Position numbers and translations under genes: made by a program. A stretch of DNA of 64,000 nucleotides from Chitinophagaceae bacterium (GTDB lineage Bacteria > Bacteroidota > Bacteroidia > Chitinophagales > Chitinophagaceae), in the NCBI GenBank assembly GCA_019638625.1, contig JAHBTK010000004.1, positions 558,001 to 622,000 of the forward strand. The letters run 5' to 3'. The notes under the pieces were generated by a model. The model ran no database searches. It saw only the letters and a list, made by a program, of their open reading frames with translations, and was not told the DNA's origin. Position 1 is the first letter of the stretch; each line of letters opens with the position of its first letter. Shown piece after piece: positions 53,242-62,832 of the stretch.

Positions 53242-55008
53242 GTGAGAAGCTTCTTTAAATTTTTCTTTGCCTCGTTGCTGGCCCTGGTAATATTTACTAT
53301 TCTGGTTTTTATAATTTTTGCCGCTATTATCGGCGGACTGGCAAGTAGTTTTAGTACGGACAAAGTAGTGGTGAGTCCGAAATCGGTATTATATATTGAC
53401 CTGAGTAAGTCTTTCAAAGACAGAAAAACGGATGCGGCGCTGGCGCAGATACTGGGTGGCGACGATGTGGTAAACCCAACGCTATATGAAGCGGTTCGCC
53501 TGATAGAACATGCACAAAAAGATTCTGCGATAAGGGGTATTTACCTGAAATGTAATGGAAATGCCAACGGCTTCGGCACCAGTGAAGAGTTGAGAACGGC
53601 ACTGGCCGGGTTTAAGGAAAGTAATAAGTTTATTATCGCGTATGGCGACTATATTACGCAAAAATCCTATTATGTAGCGAACGTAGCGGACAGGATCTAT
53701 TGCAACCCCAAAGGGATGCTGGAGTGGAATGGATTTGCCAGTCAAATGATGTTCCTGAAGAATACATTAAAAAAACTCGAAATTGAGCCTCAGATATTTT
53801 ACGCCGGAAAATTCAAGAGCGCTACAGAGCCGCTCCGGGAAGAAAAAATGACGGAAGCCAACAGGCTGCAAACAATGGTCTGGCTGGGAGATCTGTACAA
53901 CCAGTTGTTACTCACTACTTCGGAGGCGCGTGGCATAGATACGGCGACATTGCATGCATATGCTGATAAAAACATGCTGCAAACTGCCTGGGACGCGGTA
54001 AAGTATAACCTGGTAGATGGTATAAAGTATGACGATGAAATAAAAGCGGAGATCCGGGAAAAGCTGGGTATTGAAAAAGATGCCAAGATAAAGTTTGTAC
54101 AGATCGGCAACTATGCCAAAGCGGTATCACTTGCCAGTTATGAAAAGGATAAAGTGGCGATAGTATATGCCGAAGGTGATATTGTATATGGCGGTGGCGA
54201 AATAGGACAGGTAGGCTCGGATGAGTTCAGGGGGCTTTTTTCACGGTTAAGGACAGATAAAAATGTAAAAGCGGTGGTATTGCGGGTAAATTCACCGGGG
54301 GGTAGTTCACTGGCCAGTGAAATCATCTGGCGCGAAGCGGAGCTGCTGAAAAAAGAGGGCAAACCGGTAGTGGTATCCATGGGCAACCTGGCGGCATCCG
54401 GCGGGTATTATATTTCATCACCTGCCGACAGCATATTTGCTCAATCCGGTACGCTTACGGGCTCTATAGGCGTTTTTGGTATTCTGCCCAACATGGAGGG
54501 GATGTTCAAAAATAAACTGGGTATTACTTTTGACGAGGTGAAAACCGCGGAATATGCCAGCCTGGGTTCTGTTGCCAGACCATTGAACGAAGCGGAAAAG
54601 AAATTTTTCCAGGCATCGGTAGACAGTGTATATCTTGATTTTAAAACCAGGGTAGCGGAGGGACGTAATAAGGATATGGATTATGTAGACAGTATCGCCC
54701 AGGGCCGGGTATGGACAGGAAAGCGGGCAGTAGAAATAGGGTTGGCAGATAAACTGGGGGGCTTAAATGATGCCATATCCTGTGCCGCCCGTATGGCAGA
54801 ACTGGAAAAATACAGTGTACGGGAGTATCCCGAGCCCATGAGCCTTTTTGAAATGTTGAAAAGCGGCTATGGGAAGAATATTAAAACAAAGGCCATTAAA
54901 GAAGAAATAGGCGAAACCGGCTTCGAAATATATAACCAACTGAAGCGGATAAAACAGCTTACTCACGGAATACAGGCAAGATTACCTTTTGAGATCACGG
55001 TAAACTGA
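53242..55008 (+). CDS. sppA: Signal peptide peptidase SppA (67K type)
   Basis: The 588-residue protease starts at a GTG (RSFFKFFFASLLALVIF), which matches a membrane anchor. It has tandem S49 domains: a first half containing the catalytic Lys (FYAGKFKSATEPLRE) and a second half with the nucleophile Ser in NLAASGGYYISSPAD. Family members degrade cleaved signal peptides at the inner membrane. The length fits the long type with both halves. Neighbour of an ABC-2 permease. Confidence 0.93.
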   Translation: MRSFFKFFFASLLALVIFTILVFIIFAAIIGGLASSFSTDKVVVSPKSVLYIDLSKSFKDRKTDAALAQILGGDDVVNPTLYEAVRLIEHAQKDSAIRGIYLKCNGNANGFGTSEELRTALAGFKESNKFIIAYGDYITQKSYYVANVADRIYCNPKGMLEWNGFASQMMFLKNTLKKLEIEPQIFYAGKFKSATEPLREEKMTEANRLQTMVWLGDLYNQLLLTTSEARGIDTATLHAYADKNMLQTAWDAVKYNLVDGIKYDDEIKAEIREKLGIEKDAKIKFVQIGNYAKAVSLASYEKDKVAIVYAEGDIVYGGGEIGQVGSDEFRGLFSRLRTDKNVKAVVLRVNSPGGSSLASEIIWREAELLKKEGKPVVVSMGNLAASGGYYISSPADSIFAQSGTLTGSIGVFGILPNMEGMFKNKLGITFDEVKTAEYASLGSVARPLNEAEKKFFQASVDSVYLDFKTRVAEGRNKDMDYVDSIAQGRVWTGKRAVEIGLADKLGGLNDAISCAARMAELEKYSVREYPEPMSLFEMLKSGYGKNIKTKAIKEEIGETGFEIYNQLKRIKQLTHGIQARLPFEITVN

Positions 55009-55019
55009 CAGGTTACTGT

Positions 55020-55027
55020 TACCTTTG
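55020..55027 (+). promoter_or_regulatory. -7 element TACCTTTG before the ABC-2 permease gene
   Basis: An exact TAnnTTTG identical to the rplM promoter element lies 18 nt before the ATG at 55046, so the permease can be expressed independently of sppA. Confidence 0.55.
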
Positions 55028-55045
55028 CTGCGCAAAAAATAGTTG

Positions 55046-56155
55046 ATGTCGAAACCTTACAGCCAGTGGAAGGCAATGTTTGCTATAACGAAAGCAGGTC
55101 TTATATCTATTTTCAGGAGCCCGTCTGCGGTAGCGTTCAGCTTTGGTTTTCCGCTGGTATTCATCCTGGTGTTCGGTTTTCTGGGCAGCGGCAACAGAAT
55201 TTCCATACGTGCGGCGTTGGCTGCGGGTACCGATACTACCGGTTATATCTACCACGCGGTTAAAACTATCCCGGGGCTGATAATAGTAGACAAACAGCAA
55301 AATGAAACAGAAGACGATTTGATGAAGGGGCGGATAACGGCAGTGATCTCTATAGAGAAAAATAATACCGCAACCTTCCCGGAGTACCATATTCACCTCA
55401 GAAGTTCAGAAGCGGTCAATCCGCAAAATGTCGAAATACTTCGTTCCATTTTAAGCTCGCAGATAGACCATATAAACCGGCGGAAGTTTCAGGACATACC
55501 CACGGTGGCCGATATAAGCAAAGAAGTGGAAAAAGTAGCGGGCAGGAAATACAGTACGATTGACTTTATTTTACCGGGTCAGCTTGGGTTCTCCTTACTG
55601 AGTGCAGGTGTTTTTGGTGTTGCGTTCTTATTCTATCATTTGAGACAAACCCTGGTTCTGAAACGATTTTTCGCTACACCAATCAGCAAAACCCATATAA
55701 TCCTGGGGGAAGGACTAAGCCGTGTAATATTCCAACTCATTACGGCCATCGTAATACTGGCAATAGGATATTGGTTTTTCAACTTTACGCTGGTGTATGG
55801 CTGGCTTACCTTTTTTGAGCTGTTGTTGCTGAGTTTTATTGGTTTGATTGTTTTTATGGCGTTTGGGTTTGTGGTAAGTGGTCTTGCCAGCAACGAGAGC
55901 GCTATTCCCCCGCTTGCCAATATCGTAACTTTGCCACAGTTCCTGCTGGCAGGCACTTTTTTCCCCATTGATAATTTTCCGTCCTGGCTACAACCTTTGT
56001 GCAAAATACTGCCACTGACACACCTGAATGATGCCATGCGGAACGTGGCTTTTGAAGGAGCGCATATTACAGACTGTTACCGTGAGTTGGGGGTATTGGC
56101 GCTTTGGGGAATAATTGGATATATGCTTGCGGTGAAGCTGTTTAAATGGGAATGA
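55046..56155 (+). CDS. ABC-2 type transporter permease
   Basis: The 369-residue protein has the ABC-2 layout: one helix near residues 28-48 (VAFSFGFPLVFILVFGFLG), a long periplasmic loop and five helices in the C-terminal half (from about residue 185). The motif FFPIDNFPSWLQPLCKILPL is typical of drug/polysaccharide exporter permeases. The partner ATPase is not in the neighbourhood and must be elsewhere. I use the ATG at 55046; a TTG just before is less likely. Confidence 0.85.
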   Translation: MSKPYSQWKAMFAITKAGLISIFRSPSAVAFSFGFPLVFILVFGFLGSGNRISIRAALAAGTDTTGYIYHAVKTIPGLIIVDKQQNETEDDLMKGRITAVISIEKNNTATFPEYHIHLRSSEAVNPQNVEILRSILSSQIDHINRRKFQDIPTVADISKEVEKVAGRKYSTIDFILPGQLGFSLLSAGVFGVAFLFYHLRQTLVLKRFFATPISKTHIILGEGLSRVIFQLITAIVILAIGYWFFNFTLVYGWLTFFELLLLSFIGLIVFMAFGFVVSGLASNESAIPPLANIVTLPQFLLAGTFFPIDNFPSWLQPLCKILPLTHLNDAMRNVAFEGAHITDCYRELGVLALWGIIGYMLAVKLFKWE

Positions 56156-56192
56156 ACCTGATACTATGTTAAATTTAAATATCGTATAATAT

Positions 56193-56257
56193 GCCACGAA
56201 TGCCCGCCTGAATGACGCAGTCGGGCAGGCACGAATATTTGTTTGCACATTCGTGGC
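56193..56257. repeat. 65-bp element with 10-bp terminal inverted repeats
   Basis: The ends gccacgaatg (56193-56202) and cattcgtggc (56248-56257) are perfect inverted copies. Inside, tgcccg (56201-56206) and cgggca (56222-56227) form a second hairpin. No ORF. It sits between the permease and SRPBCC genes. Confidence 0.6.
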
Positions 56258-56305
56258 TATTGTAAAACTATAATACGTTTAACTTAGCACCAGATATTAT
56301 AACAT

Positions 56306-56827
56306 ATGCGTTTGGTTAAACAATTGTTTTTGGGTGTTGCAGGTATGGGTTTGATACTGTTCCTGATCTCATTGCCCCTGCCCTCGCAGGTAAACGTTTC
56401 CAAATCCATATTGGTAAGTAATCCAAAAGATTCGGTATTGGCTTCCCTGCTGCACCTGAAAGAGTGGCAGCAATGGAATCCGATGTTGCAGGACAGCAGT
56501 GTCGTGTATTCGTTTGAGACGGAGCAGGCAGTAGAATGGACAACACATGATCAAAAAACGAACCGGATAAAATTAACGATGCTGTCTGCGGATACTGTAT
56601 ACGCTGTTATCACTACCGATAATGAACAGGCTTTTAAATCGGGCTTTTCCGTTACACAAAACAGGGTATCAAACAACTTTACAAAAATTGACTGGTGGAT
56701 ACACGAAGATCTCGGCTGGCTTCCCTGGGAGAAGTTTTACGGACTTTTTACAGAAAGCCTGAAAGAAGAATACCTCGAAAATACCCTGCAGTCATTAAAG
56801 AGGCACCTTGAAAATAATAACCATTAA
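56306..56827 (+). CDS. SRPBCC family protein with membrane anchor
   Basis: The 173-residue protein has one N-terminal hydrophobic segment (residues 8-25) and a polyketide cyclase/START-like domain (LHLKEWQQWNPMLQDSS, then FTKIDWWIHEDLGWLPWEKFYGLF). The family binds hydrophobic ligands; no catalytic residues are evident. Its N-terminal layout parallels the larger protein at 6754-7689, which adds a second domain. Confidence 0.7.
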   Translation: MRLVKQLFLGVAGMGLILFLISLPLPSQVNVSKSILVSNPKDSVLASLLHLKEWQQWNPMLQDSSVVYSFETEQAVEWTTHDQKTNRIKLTMLSADTVYAVITTDNEQAFKSGFSVTQNRVSNNFTKIDWWIHEDLGWLPWEKFYGLFTESLKEEYLENTLQSLKRHLENNNH

Positions 56828-57062
56828 GGTATTTTCTTTGTGACTGTTATGGCTGGTTCTGTTCGTCTATTGAGCAATAAATACTTCAGTTTTTTCGGAA
56901 GGACAGCGGTCTGCTTACAGAGAACTTTTTGGCCGGAGCTGTATTTTTTGAAAGTGCCTGCAAATCTGTTTTTTTACTCTTAAGTAAATGCGCCTTAATT
57001 GTGTGCCATAATAAATATTTTCGTAATATCGGTTAAATTTTAGGTTAACCTAGTATATCGCC

Positions 57063-58394
57063 ATGTTTTCTGAGCCTTTGATTTTGGGGATTTTAATGTT
57101 CCAGGTGTTGTATTCGCTTGTGCAATGGTATTTTTTCAAACGAAAGGAGTTTTTTCTCTATGCGTTGTATTCCATCACCATCGGGGCCTATTTCCTTTTA
57201 AGATACCAGGTACAGGACCATTATTTGATGGTCGGAAAATACCGTTTACACGAAGCCGTTTTAAATAACGGTGTGATATACCTGGCCTTGTGTTTATATA
57301 TTGAATTTGCAAGATTGTTCGTGGATTCCCCGTCCATCATTCCGCGGCTGGACAAGTGGGTAAAAGCCGTGAGTTGGATGATGTATATATATATGACTGT
57401 CGGCGTGTTATGGATTATAGCCGCAGGCAGCAGTCAGTTTCAGCGTACGCTGCACCTGTTTGTTTCAATAAGTTTTTTCCTGTTTTTCGTGTATGGACTG
57501 TACCGGGTGTTGATGTCAGGCTCTGTATTGGGTAAGTTCCTGGTTGCAGGAAGTTTCCTGATGGCCTCCGGCGCCGTTACTGGCTTAATTTACAGGGTAA
57601 TAAATCCCGAGCCCGGTTTAGGGGAACTGAATGGCTTTTTCTTTCTGCAGTTGGGTGTTATCCTGGAGTTGGTTTGCCTTAACACAGGGCTGATATATAA
57701 ATCTAAAAAACTCCTGGACACGACCACCCGGTCTTCCCAACTGATTGACCGGCAGTTGAAGGAAAATGAAAGGCAGTTGTCAGACCTGAATGCGGTAAGG
57801 GACGAGATATCCAATGAACTAAAGATTGAATTGGGAGATGGCTTATCCGGCATAAAGCTGATGAGCGATATGGTGCAGCAGAAAATGGGGGGAGACCATA
57901 TCAGCGAACTAAAAAAGATATCCGAAAACTCCGAGCGGCTGGTTCAGTCTATGAACGAGATCGTCTGGTCGCTCAATCACCTGAACGACGACCTGCCCGG
58001 GCTTATCTCCTATATACGGGAATATTCTATGGGTTTTATGGATGAAGTCGGGTTTAACTGCACTATCAATGTCCCGGAAAATATCCCGGATATCAACATC
58101 TCCGGCGATACCCGGCGACATATTTTCCTGGCTGTAAAGGAAGCGCTGAACAATGCGGTTAAACATTCCGGATCAGGTTGTACAGATATCAGCTTTATTA
58201 TTTCGGATACCCTGCAGATACAGATAAAAGACCACGGAAGGGGAATGGGCGTCCATACCCCGGAACATACATCAGGCAACGGGTTGCGGAATATGAAAAA
58301 AAGAATGAACTTTCTGAAGGGTAGTTTGCAGATCATTAACGAAAACGGCGTTACCATCCTTTTCACCATTCCCCTGGAACAGACTATATCATAA
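57063..58394 (+). CDS. Sensor histidine kinase-like protein lacking the phospho-acceptor His
   Basis: The 443-residue protein has about seven N-terminal membrane helices (7TMR-DISM-like, residues 5-215), a coiled linker, a degenerate HisKA_3-like dimerisation helix and a complete HATPase domain with N-box VKEALNNAVKHSG and G1 box DHGRGMG. In relatives the dimerisation motif reads like DxHDxLG; here it is NELKIELGDG, with Lys254 in place of the histidine. ATP binding seems intact but autophosphorylation at this site is not possible. No response regulator lies next to it. Confidence 0.82.
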   Translation: MFSEPLILGILMFQVLYSLVQWYFFKRKEFFLYALYSITIGAYFLLRYQVQDHYLMVGKYRLHEAVLNNGVIYLALCLYIEFARLFVDSPSIIPRLDKWVKAVSWMMYIYMTVGVLWIIAAGSSQFQRTLHLFVSISFFLFFVYGLYRVLMSGSVLGKFLVAGSFLMASGAVTGLIYRVINPEPGLGELNGFFFLQLGVILELVCLNTGLIYKSKKLLDTTTRSSQLIDRQLKENERQLSDLNAVRDEISNELKIELGDGLSGIKLMSDMVQQKMGGDHISELKKISENSERLVQSMNEIVWSLNHLNDDLPGLISYIREYSMGFMDEVGFNCTINVPENIPDINISGDTRRHIFLAVKEALNNAVKHSGSGCTDISFIISDTLQIQIKDHGRGMGVHTPEHTSGNGLRNMKKRMNFLKGSLQIINENGVTILFTIPLEQTIS

Positions 58395-58635
58395 GTTGGG
58401 GTAAATAGAAGGTTACCTGCTATAGTTTCCCCTTTTTTAACTAATTTCACGCGTCTTATCAGCACTGTACCAACAGTACTATCAGGTGGGACTAACCTGT
58501 TGTTTTCAGCAGGGTATAAAATCCAATGTTTCCTGGATATACTCAATTGTTTGCCATAGCCGGTATGCCGGTGCAACGGGATATACCTGCTATTCAGTGC
58601 GGAAACATTTATACAGAATTTTTAAGCATAAGCCA

Positions 58636-61218
58636 ATGACCATCAGCTCTTCTTCGTCTTCACTAGGCCAGTTTTGGAATCTTGTAGGTAGAAAATTTCA
58701 GTTATATAACAGTCTTTTTACTTCTTTGCCTTTTCACCGCATTGAAAAAACGGGGATTTTACTGGCCCTGTTATTGAGCTACTGCGAAGAAGAATACACC
58801 AAAAAACACAGCCCGTCCCGGATCATCGAAGGCTTTTTCAAAAAGCACACTTCCTATGCAAAGGAGGAAGAACGCCTGGATCTGCTTTTCAGGTTTGTAC
58901 AGTATGTGGAACGGCAGGTTGTATTGTTTGATGCGCTGGAAGATGCGGCATTTACCTCGGTTAATGATATGAACGGCCCGGGCACGCTGAAAAGCCTGTT
59001 TTCAGATATATCCAAATTTGAAAAAGAGGAAGAAGTCAGGAAAAAAGTAGAGTCATTCAATATCAGGCTGGTGTTGACGGCTCACCCCACACAGTTTTAC
59101 CCCGGCGCGGTACTGGGTATTATACACGACCTTACCAGGGCGATGGCGGAAAACAACCTGAACAAAATCAATATGTATCTCCAGCAGTTGGGTAAGACCC
59201 CTTTTTTCAAAAAGGTAAAACCCACGCCCTATGATGAGGCGGTGAGCCTGGTATGGTACCTTGAGAATATATTTTATCCCGCGGCGGGCAGAATTATCTC
59301 AGGCATTAAGGCGCAAATGCCGGATATCATCAACGCCAAAAATCCGATTATCAGAATGGGCTTTTGGCCCGGTGGCGACAGGGACGGGAACCCTTATGTA
59401 ACCACTAACACTACCATAAAGGTAGCCGGGGTTTTAAGAGAAAGTATTCTGAAATCCTATTACCTGGAAGTACGCCGGCTGAAACGAAGACTCACGTTTA
59501 AGGGCGTGGAAGACCCTTTGCAAGAGTTGGAAACCAAACTATACAACAACGTTTTTATTCCGGGGCATAAGAGTGACCTCACCAGGGGTGAGATACTGGA
59601 TACGCTCAACAGTATCCGGGAAACCCTGATATACCAGCATAACGGACTGTTTGTGGAAATAGTGGAAACGCTTATAAGCAAAGTGGAGGTGTTTGGTTTT
59701 CATTTTGCGTCACTGGATATCCGTCAGGACAGTACGGTGCATACGAAAATCATTGCAAAAATCGCAGAAAGCACCAACCTTCTTCCCGGCTATGCCGAAG
59801 CAGACGAAAATGGCAAAATACGTTTATTGCTGAACGTTAGCGATACGGTGGACCCCGGAATATTGCAGGATGAAGTACACAGGGATACATTACATGTAAT
59901 GGGGGCCATACGGCAGATACAGTCAGCCAACGGAGTAGAAGGCTGCGACCGTTATATTATCAGCCAGTGCAACAGCGCTCTAAATGCCATGGAAGTATTT
60001 GGTCTCTTCCTGATGAGTGGCTGGAAGCAGAAAGACCTAACGGTAGATATAGTGCCCCTGTTTGAAACCATTGACGACCTGCAGCATGCGGCAGGTATTA
60101 TGCAGCAGTTGTACACATTACCTGAATACAGGGAACACCTGAAACGCAGGAATAATAAACAAACTATTATGCTCGGCTTTTCAGATGGCACCAAGGACGG
60201 TGGTTATCTCATGGCTAACTGGAGCATTTATAAAGCCAAGGAAGAGTTAACAGCCATCTCACGGCAGCATGGCGTCAACGTGGTGTTTTTTGACGGACGG
60301 GGAGGCCCCCCGGCAAGAGGAGGCGGCAAAACGCATAAGTTTTATGCCTCACTTGGCAGGAACATTGCCAATGAAGAGATCCAACTCACCATTCAGGGAC
60401 AAACCGTTAGTTCCAACTTCGGCACCATCGATTCGGCGCAGTTCAATATTGAACAATTGATCAACGCGGGCATTTCCAACGAAGTTTTTTCGTCTCAAAA
60501 GACGATCCTGAGGGATGCTGAGCAAAAACTGATACAAGAGCTATCGGAGATCGGGCTGGACGCGTATTCCGCATTAAAAAATCACCCCAGGTTTCTTGAA
60601 TACCTCGGACATGCAAGTCCGCTTCGGTTTTATGCCGAAACCAATATTGGCAGCCGGCCGGCAAAACGCGGAGGTTCCGGCAAGCTGTCCCTGAAGGACC
60701 TGAGGGCCATTCCGTTCGTGGGCGCCTGGAGCCAGTTAAAACAGAATGTAACCGGCTACTATGGGGTGGGAATCGCGTTTAAAAAGATGGATGAAGCGGG
60801 CCGCTGGGAAGAAGTGAAAGCCCTCTATGACAATTCCACCTTTTTTAAAACATTAATAGGGAACTGCGAGATGTCTATGAAAAAATGTTATTTCCCCATG
60901 ACGATGTTTTTATCAAAAGATCCGGTATATGGGGAAATATGGAACGACATCTATAATGAATACGAACTTACCAAAAAGTATATATTCAAGCTGACGGGGA
61001 AAAATGAGTTGATGGCAGATTACCCGGTAGAACAATTGTCTGTAGAAATGCGGGAAAGAATTGTATTGCCCCTGGTCACCATTCAGCAATATGCCATTAC
61101 AAAAGTGAGAGAAATGGAAAAAGGGGAGGTTCCCGAAACTGCACTCAAAAAGACATATGAAAAACTGGTGATGCGATGCTCTTTCGGTATTATTAATGCC
61201 GGCCGTAATTCCGCGTAA
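58636..61218 (+). CDS. ppc: Phosphoenolpyruvate carboxylase
   Basis: PEPC fixes bicarbonate onto PEP to make oxaloacetate, an anaplerotic step. The protein (860 residues) has the catalytic His in LVLTAHPTQF, FWPGGDRDGNP, LGFSDGTKDGG, FFDGRGGPPARGGG and QGQTVSSNFG. The C terminus ends INAGRNSA rather than the usual NTG. I chose the ATG at 58636 (MTISSSSSSLGQFW); 58486 would add 50 residues without family match. Cytoplasmic; adjacent to no obvious partner. Confidence 0.93.
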   Translation: MTISSSSSSLGQFWNLVGRKFQLYNSLFTSLPFHRIEKTGILLALLLSYCEEEYTKKHSPSRIIEGFFKKHTSYAKEEERLDLLFRFVQYVERQVVLFDALEDAAFTSVNDMNGPGTLKSLFSDISKFEKEEEVRKKVESFNIRLVLTAHPTQFYPGAVLGIIHDLTRAMAENNLNKINMYLQQLGKTPFFKKVKPTPYDEAVSLVWYLENIFYPAAGRIISGIKAQMPDIINAKNPIIRMGFWPGGDRDGNPYVTTNTTIKVAGVLRESILKSYYLEVRRLKRRLTFKGVEDPLQELETKLYNNVFIPGHKSDLTRGEILDTLNSIRETLIYQHNGLFVEIVETLISKVEVFGFHFASLDIRQDSTVHTKIIAKIAESTNLLPGYAEADENGKIRLLLNVSDTVDPGILQDEVHRDTLHVMGAIRQIQSANGVEGCDRYIISQCNSALNAMEVFGLFLMSGWKQKDLTVDIVPLFETIDDLQHAAGIMQQLYTLPEYREHLKRRNNKQTIMLGFSDGTKDGGYLMANWSIYKAKEELTAISRQHGVNVVFFDGRGGPPARGGGKTHKFYASLGRNIANEEIQLTIQGQTVSSNFGTIDSAQFNIEQLINAGISNEVFSSQKTILRDAEQKLIQELSEIGLDAYSALKNHPRFLEYLGHASPLRFYAETNIGSRPAKRGGSGKLSLKDLRAIPFVGAWSQLKQNVTGYYGVGIAFKKMDEAGRWEEVKALYDNSTFFKTLIGNCEMSMKKCYFPMTMFLSKDPVYGEIWNDIYNEYELTKKYIFKLTGKNELMADYPVEQLSVEMRERIVLPLVTIQQYAITKVREMEKGEVPETALKKTYEKLVMRCSFGIINAGRNSA

Positions 61219-61255
61219 GCCGGTTTTTTGAAATAAATATTTAAAAGATCGCACT

Positions 61256-62623
61256 ATGCAAAAATGGAAAGACTACCAGGCGGCTAACAAGGAAAGGTTC
61301 CTGGATGAATTACTTGATTTGTTGAGGATCCCTTCTATAAGCGCCAAAACAGAAAACAAAAATGATATGATCGCCTGTGCGGAAGCCGTAAAGCAGAAAC
61401 TGCTGGAGGCCGGGGCAGATAAGGCGGAAATCTATTCTACGGAAGGGCACCCGGTGGTATATGCGGAAAAAATAATTGATCCTTCCAAACCTACTGTGCT
61501 GGTGTACGGACATTACGATGTGCAGCCCGCCGATCCGCTGGAGTTATGGAATAGCGGTCCCTTTGACCCGGTGATCAAAGACGGGAAAATATATGCACGG
61601 GGAGCCTGCGACGATAAGGGGCAGTTTTATATGCACGTGAAAGCCCTGGAAACCCTGGTAAAAACCGATACGCTTTCCACCAATATTAAATTTATTATAG
61701 AAGGAGAAGAGGAGATAGGGTCGCCCAACCTGGCCAAATTTGTTGCCGGTCATAAAGACCTGTTGAAAGCGGACGTCATCCTGATCAGCGATACGGCCAT
61801 GATCAGCATGGAAACTCCCTCAATTGATATCGGGGTAAGAGGACTTTCTTATATAGAAGTGGAAGTAACAGGTCCTAACAGGGATCTGCATAGCGGAGTG
61901 TATGGCGGAGCGGTTGCCAACCCGGCCACTATACTGGCTAAAATGATCGCTTCCTGCCACGATGAAAACAATCATATTACCATTCCCGGCTTTTACGATA
62001 ATGTGGTGGAAGCTACACCCGAAGAAAGGAAACTGATGGCGGAAGCGCCTTTTGATGAGAATGAGTATAAAAAAGACCTGGGAGTAAAAGAATTGTGGGG
62101 AGAGAAGGGATATACCACCAATGAAAGAACCGGCATCCGTCCTACGCTGGAAGTAAATGGCATATGGGGCGGGTATACGGGAGAAGGCGCTAAAACTGTT
62201 TTGCCTTCGAAGGCGTATGCAAAAATTTCCGCACGGCTGGTACCGGATCAGTCGGCCGCCGATATAACAGAAAAACTCCTGCACTATTTTGAATCGATCG
62301 CGCCGGCCGGGGTTACTGTAAAAGCCAGCGAGCATCACGGCGGAGAACCCTATATGACACCAATTGATTCTTCAGCTTATAAGGCGGCGGGCAAAGCTAT
62401 TGAAGCCACTTTCGGAAAAAGCCCGATACCGGTACGCGGCGGCGGCAGCATCCCGATCTGCGCTTTGTTTGAAAAAGAGCTGGGAATAAAGATCGTATTT
62501 ATGGGCTTTGGACTGGACAGCGATAACCTGCATTCCCCCAACGAAAAATACGATATATTCAACTACTACAAGGGCATTGAAACAATCCCTTATTTTCATA
62601 AGTATTTCGCGGAAGAAAAGTAG
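61256..62623 (+). CDS. M20 family dipeptidase
   Basis: The 455-residue enzyme has the M20 di-zinc motifs VYGHYDVQPADPLELW, RGACDDKGQF, EGEEEIGSPN and ISDTAM, with a lid domain in the middle, and ends with GGSIPICALFE and the late HSPNE motif. This is the CNDP/PepV-like branch that cleaves dipeptides or short peptides in the cytoplasm. It starts 37 nt after ppc and may be read from the same transcript. Confidence 0.9.
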   Translation: MQKWKDYQAANKERFLDELLDLLRIPSISAKTENKNDMIACAEAVKQKLLEAGADKAEIYSTEGHPVVYAEKIIDPSKPTVLVYGHYDVQPADPLELWNSGPFDPVIKDGKIYARGACDDKGQFYMHVKALETLVKTDTLSTNIKFIIEGEEEIGSPNLAKFVAGHKDLLKADVILISDTAMISMETPSIDIGVRGLSYIEVEVTGPNRDLHSGVYGGAVANPATILAKMIASCHDENNHITIPGFYDNVVEATPEERKLMAEAPFDENEYKKDLGVKELWGEKGYTTNERTGIRPTLEVNGIWGGYTGEGAKTVLPSKAYAKISARLVPDQSAADITEKLLHYFESIAPAGVTVKASEHHGGEPYMTPIDSSAYKAAGKAIEATFGKSPIPVRGGGSIPICALFEKELGIKIVFMGFGLDSDNLHSPNEKYDIFNYYKGIETIPYFHKYFAEEK

Positions 62624-62766
62624 TTTTTGATTGCTGATCTGCAGATTTCTGATGCAGGTTTTTAATTGGGCTTCATCAACCGTAAAATCCGGGTTGGGGC
62701 ATTCCTTCAAATCAGCAATCCCGGGATTTCTTATCCTGCATCAATGCCTGCCGGCTCTGAGTGTGA

Positions 62767-62774
62767 TACCTTTG
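62767..62774 (+). promoter_or_regulatory. -7 element TACCTTTG for the dioxygenase gene
   Basis: An exact TAnnTTTG, same as for rplM, 58 nt before the ATG at 62833. Upstream -33 TTTG is not clear. Confidence 0.5.
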
Positions 62775-62832
62775 CAAAGAAGTTTTAGTAAAAACGAAAA
62801 GAAAGGAATTTCCTGGAAAAGGAGTATCAGCA

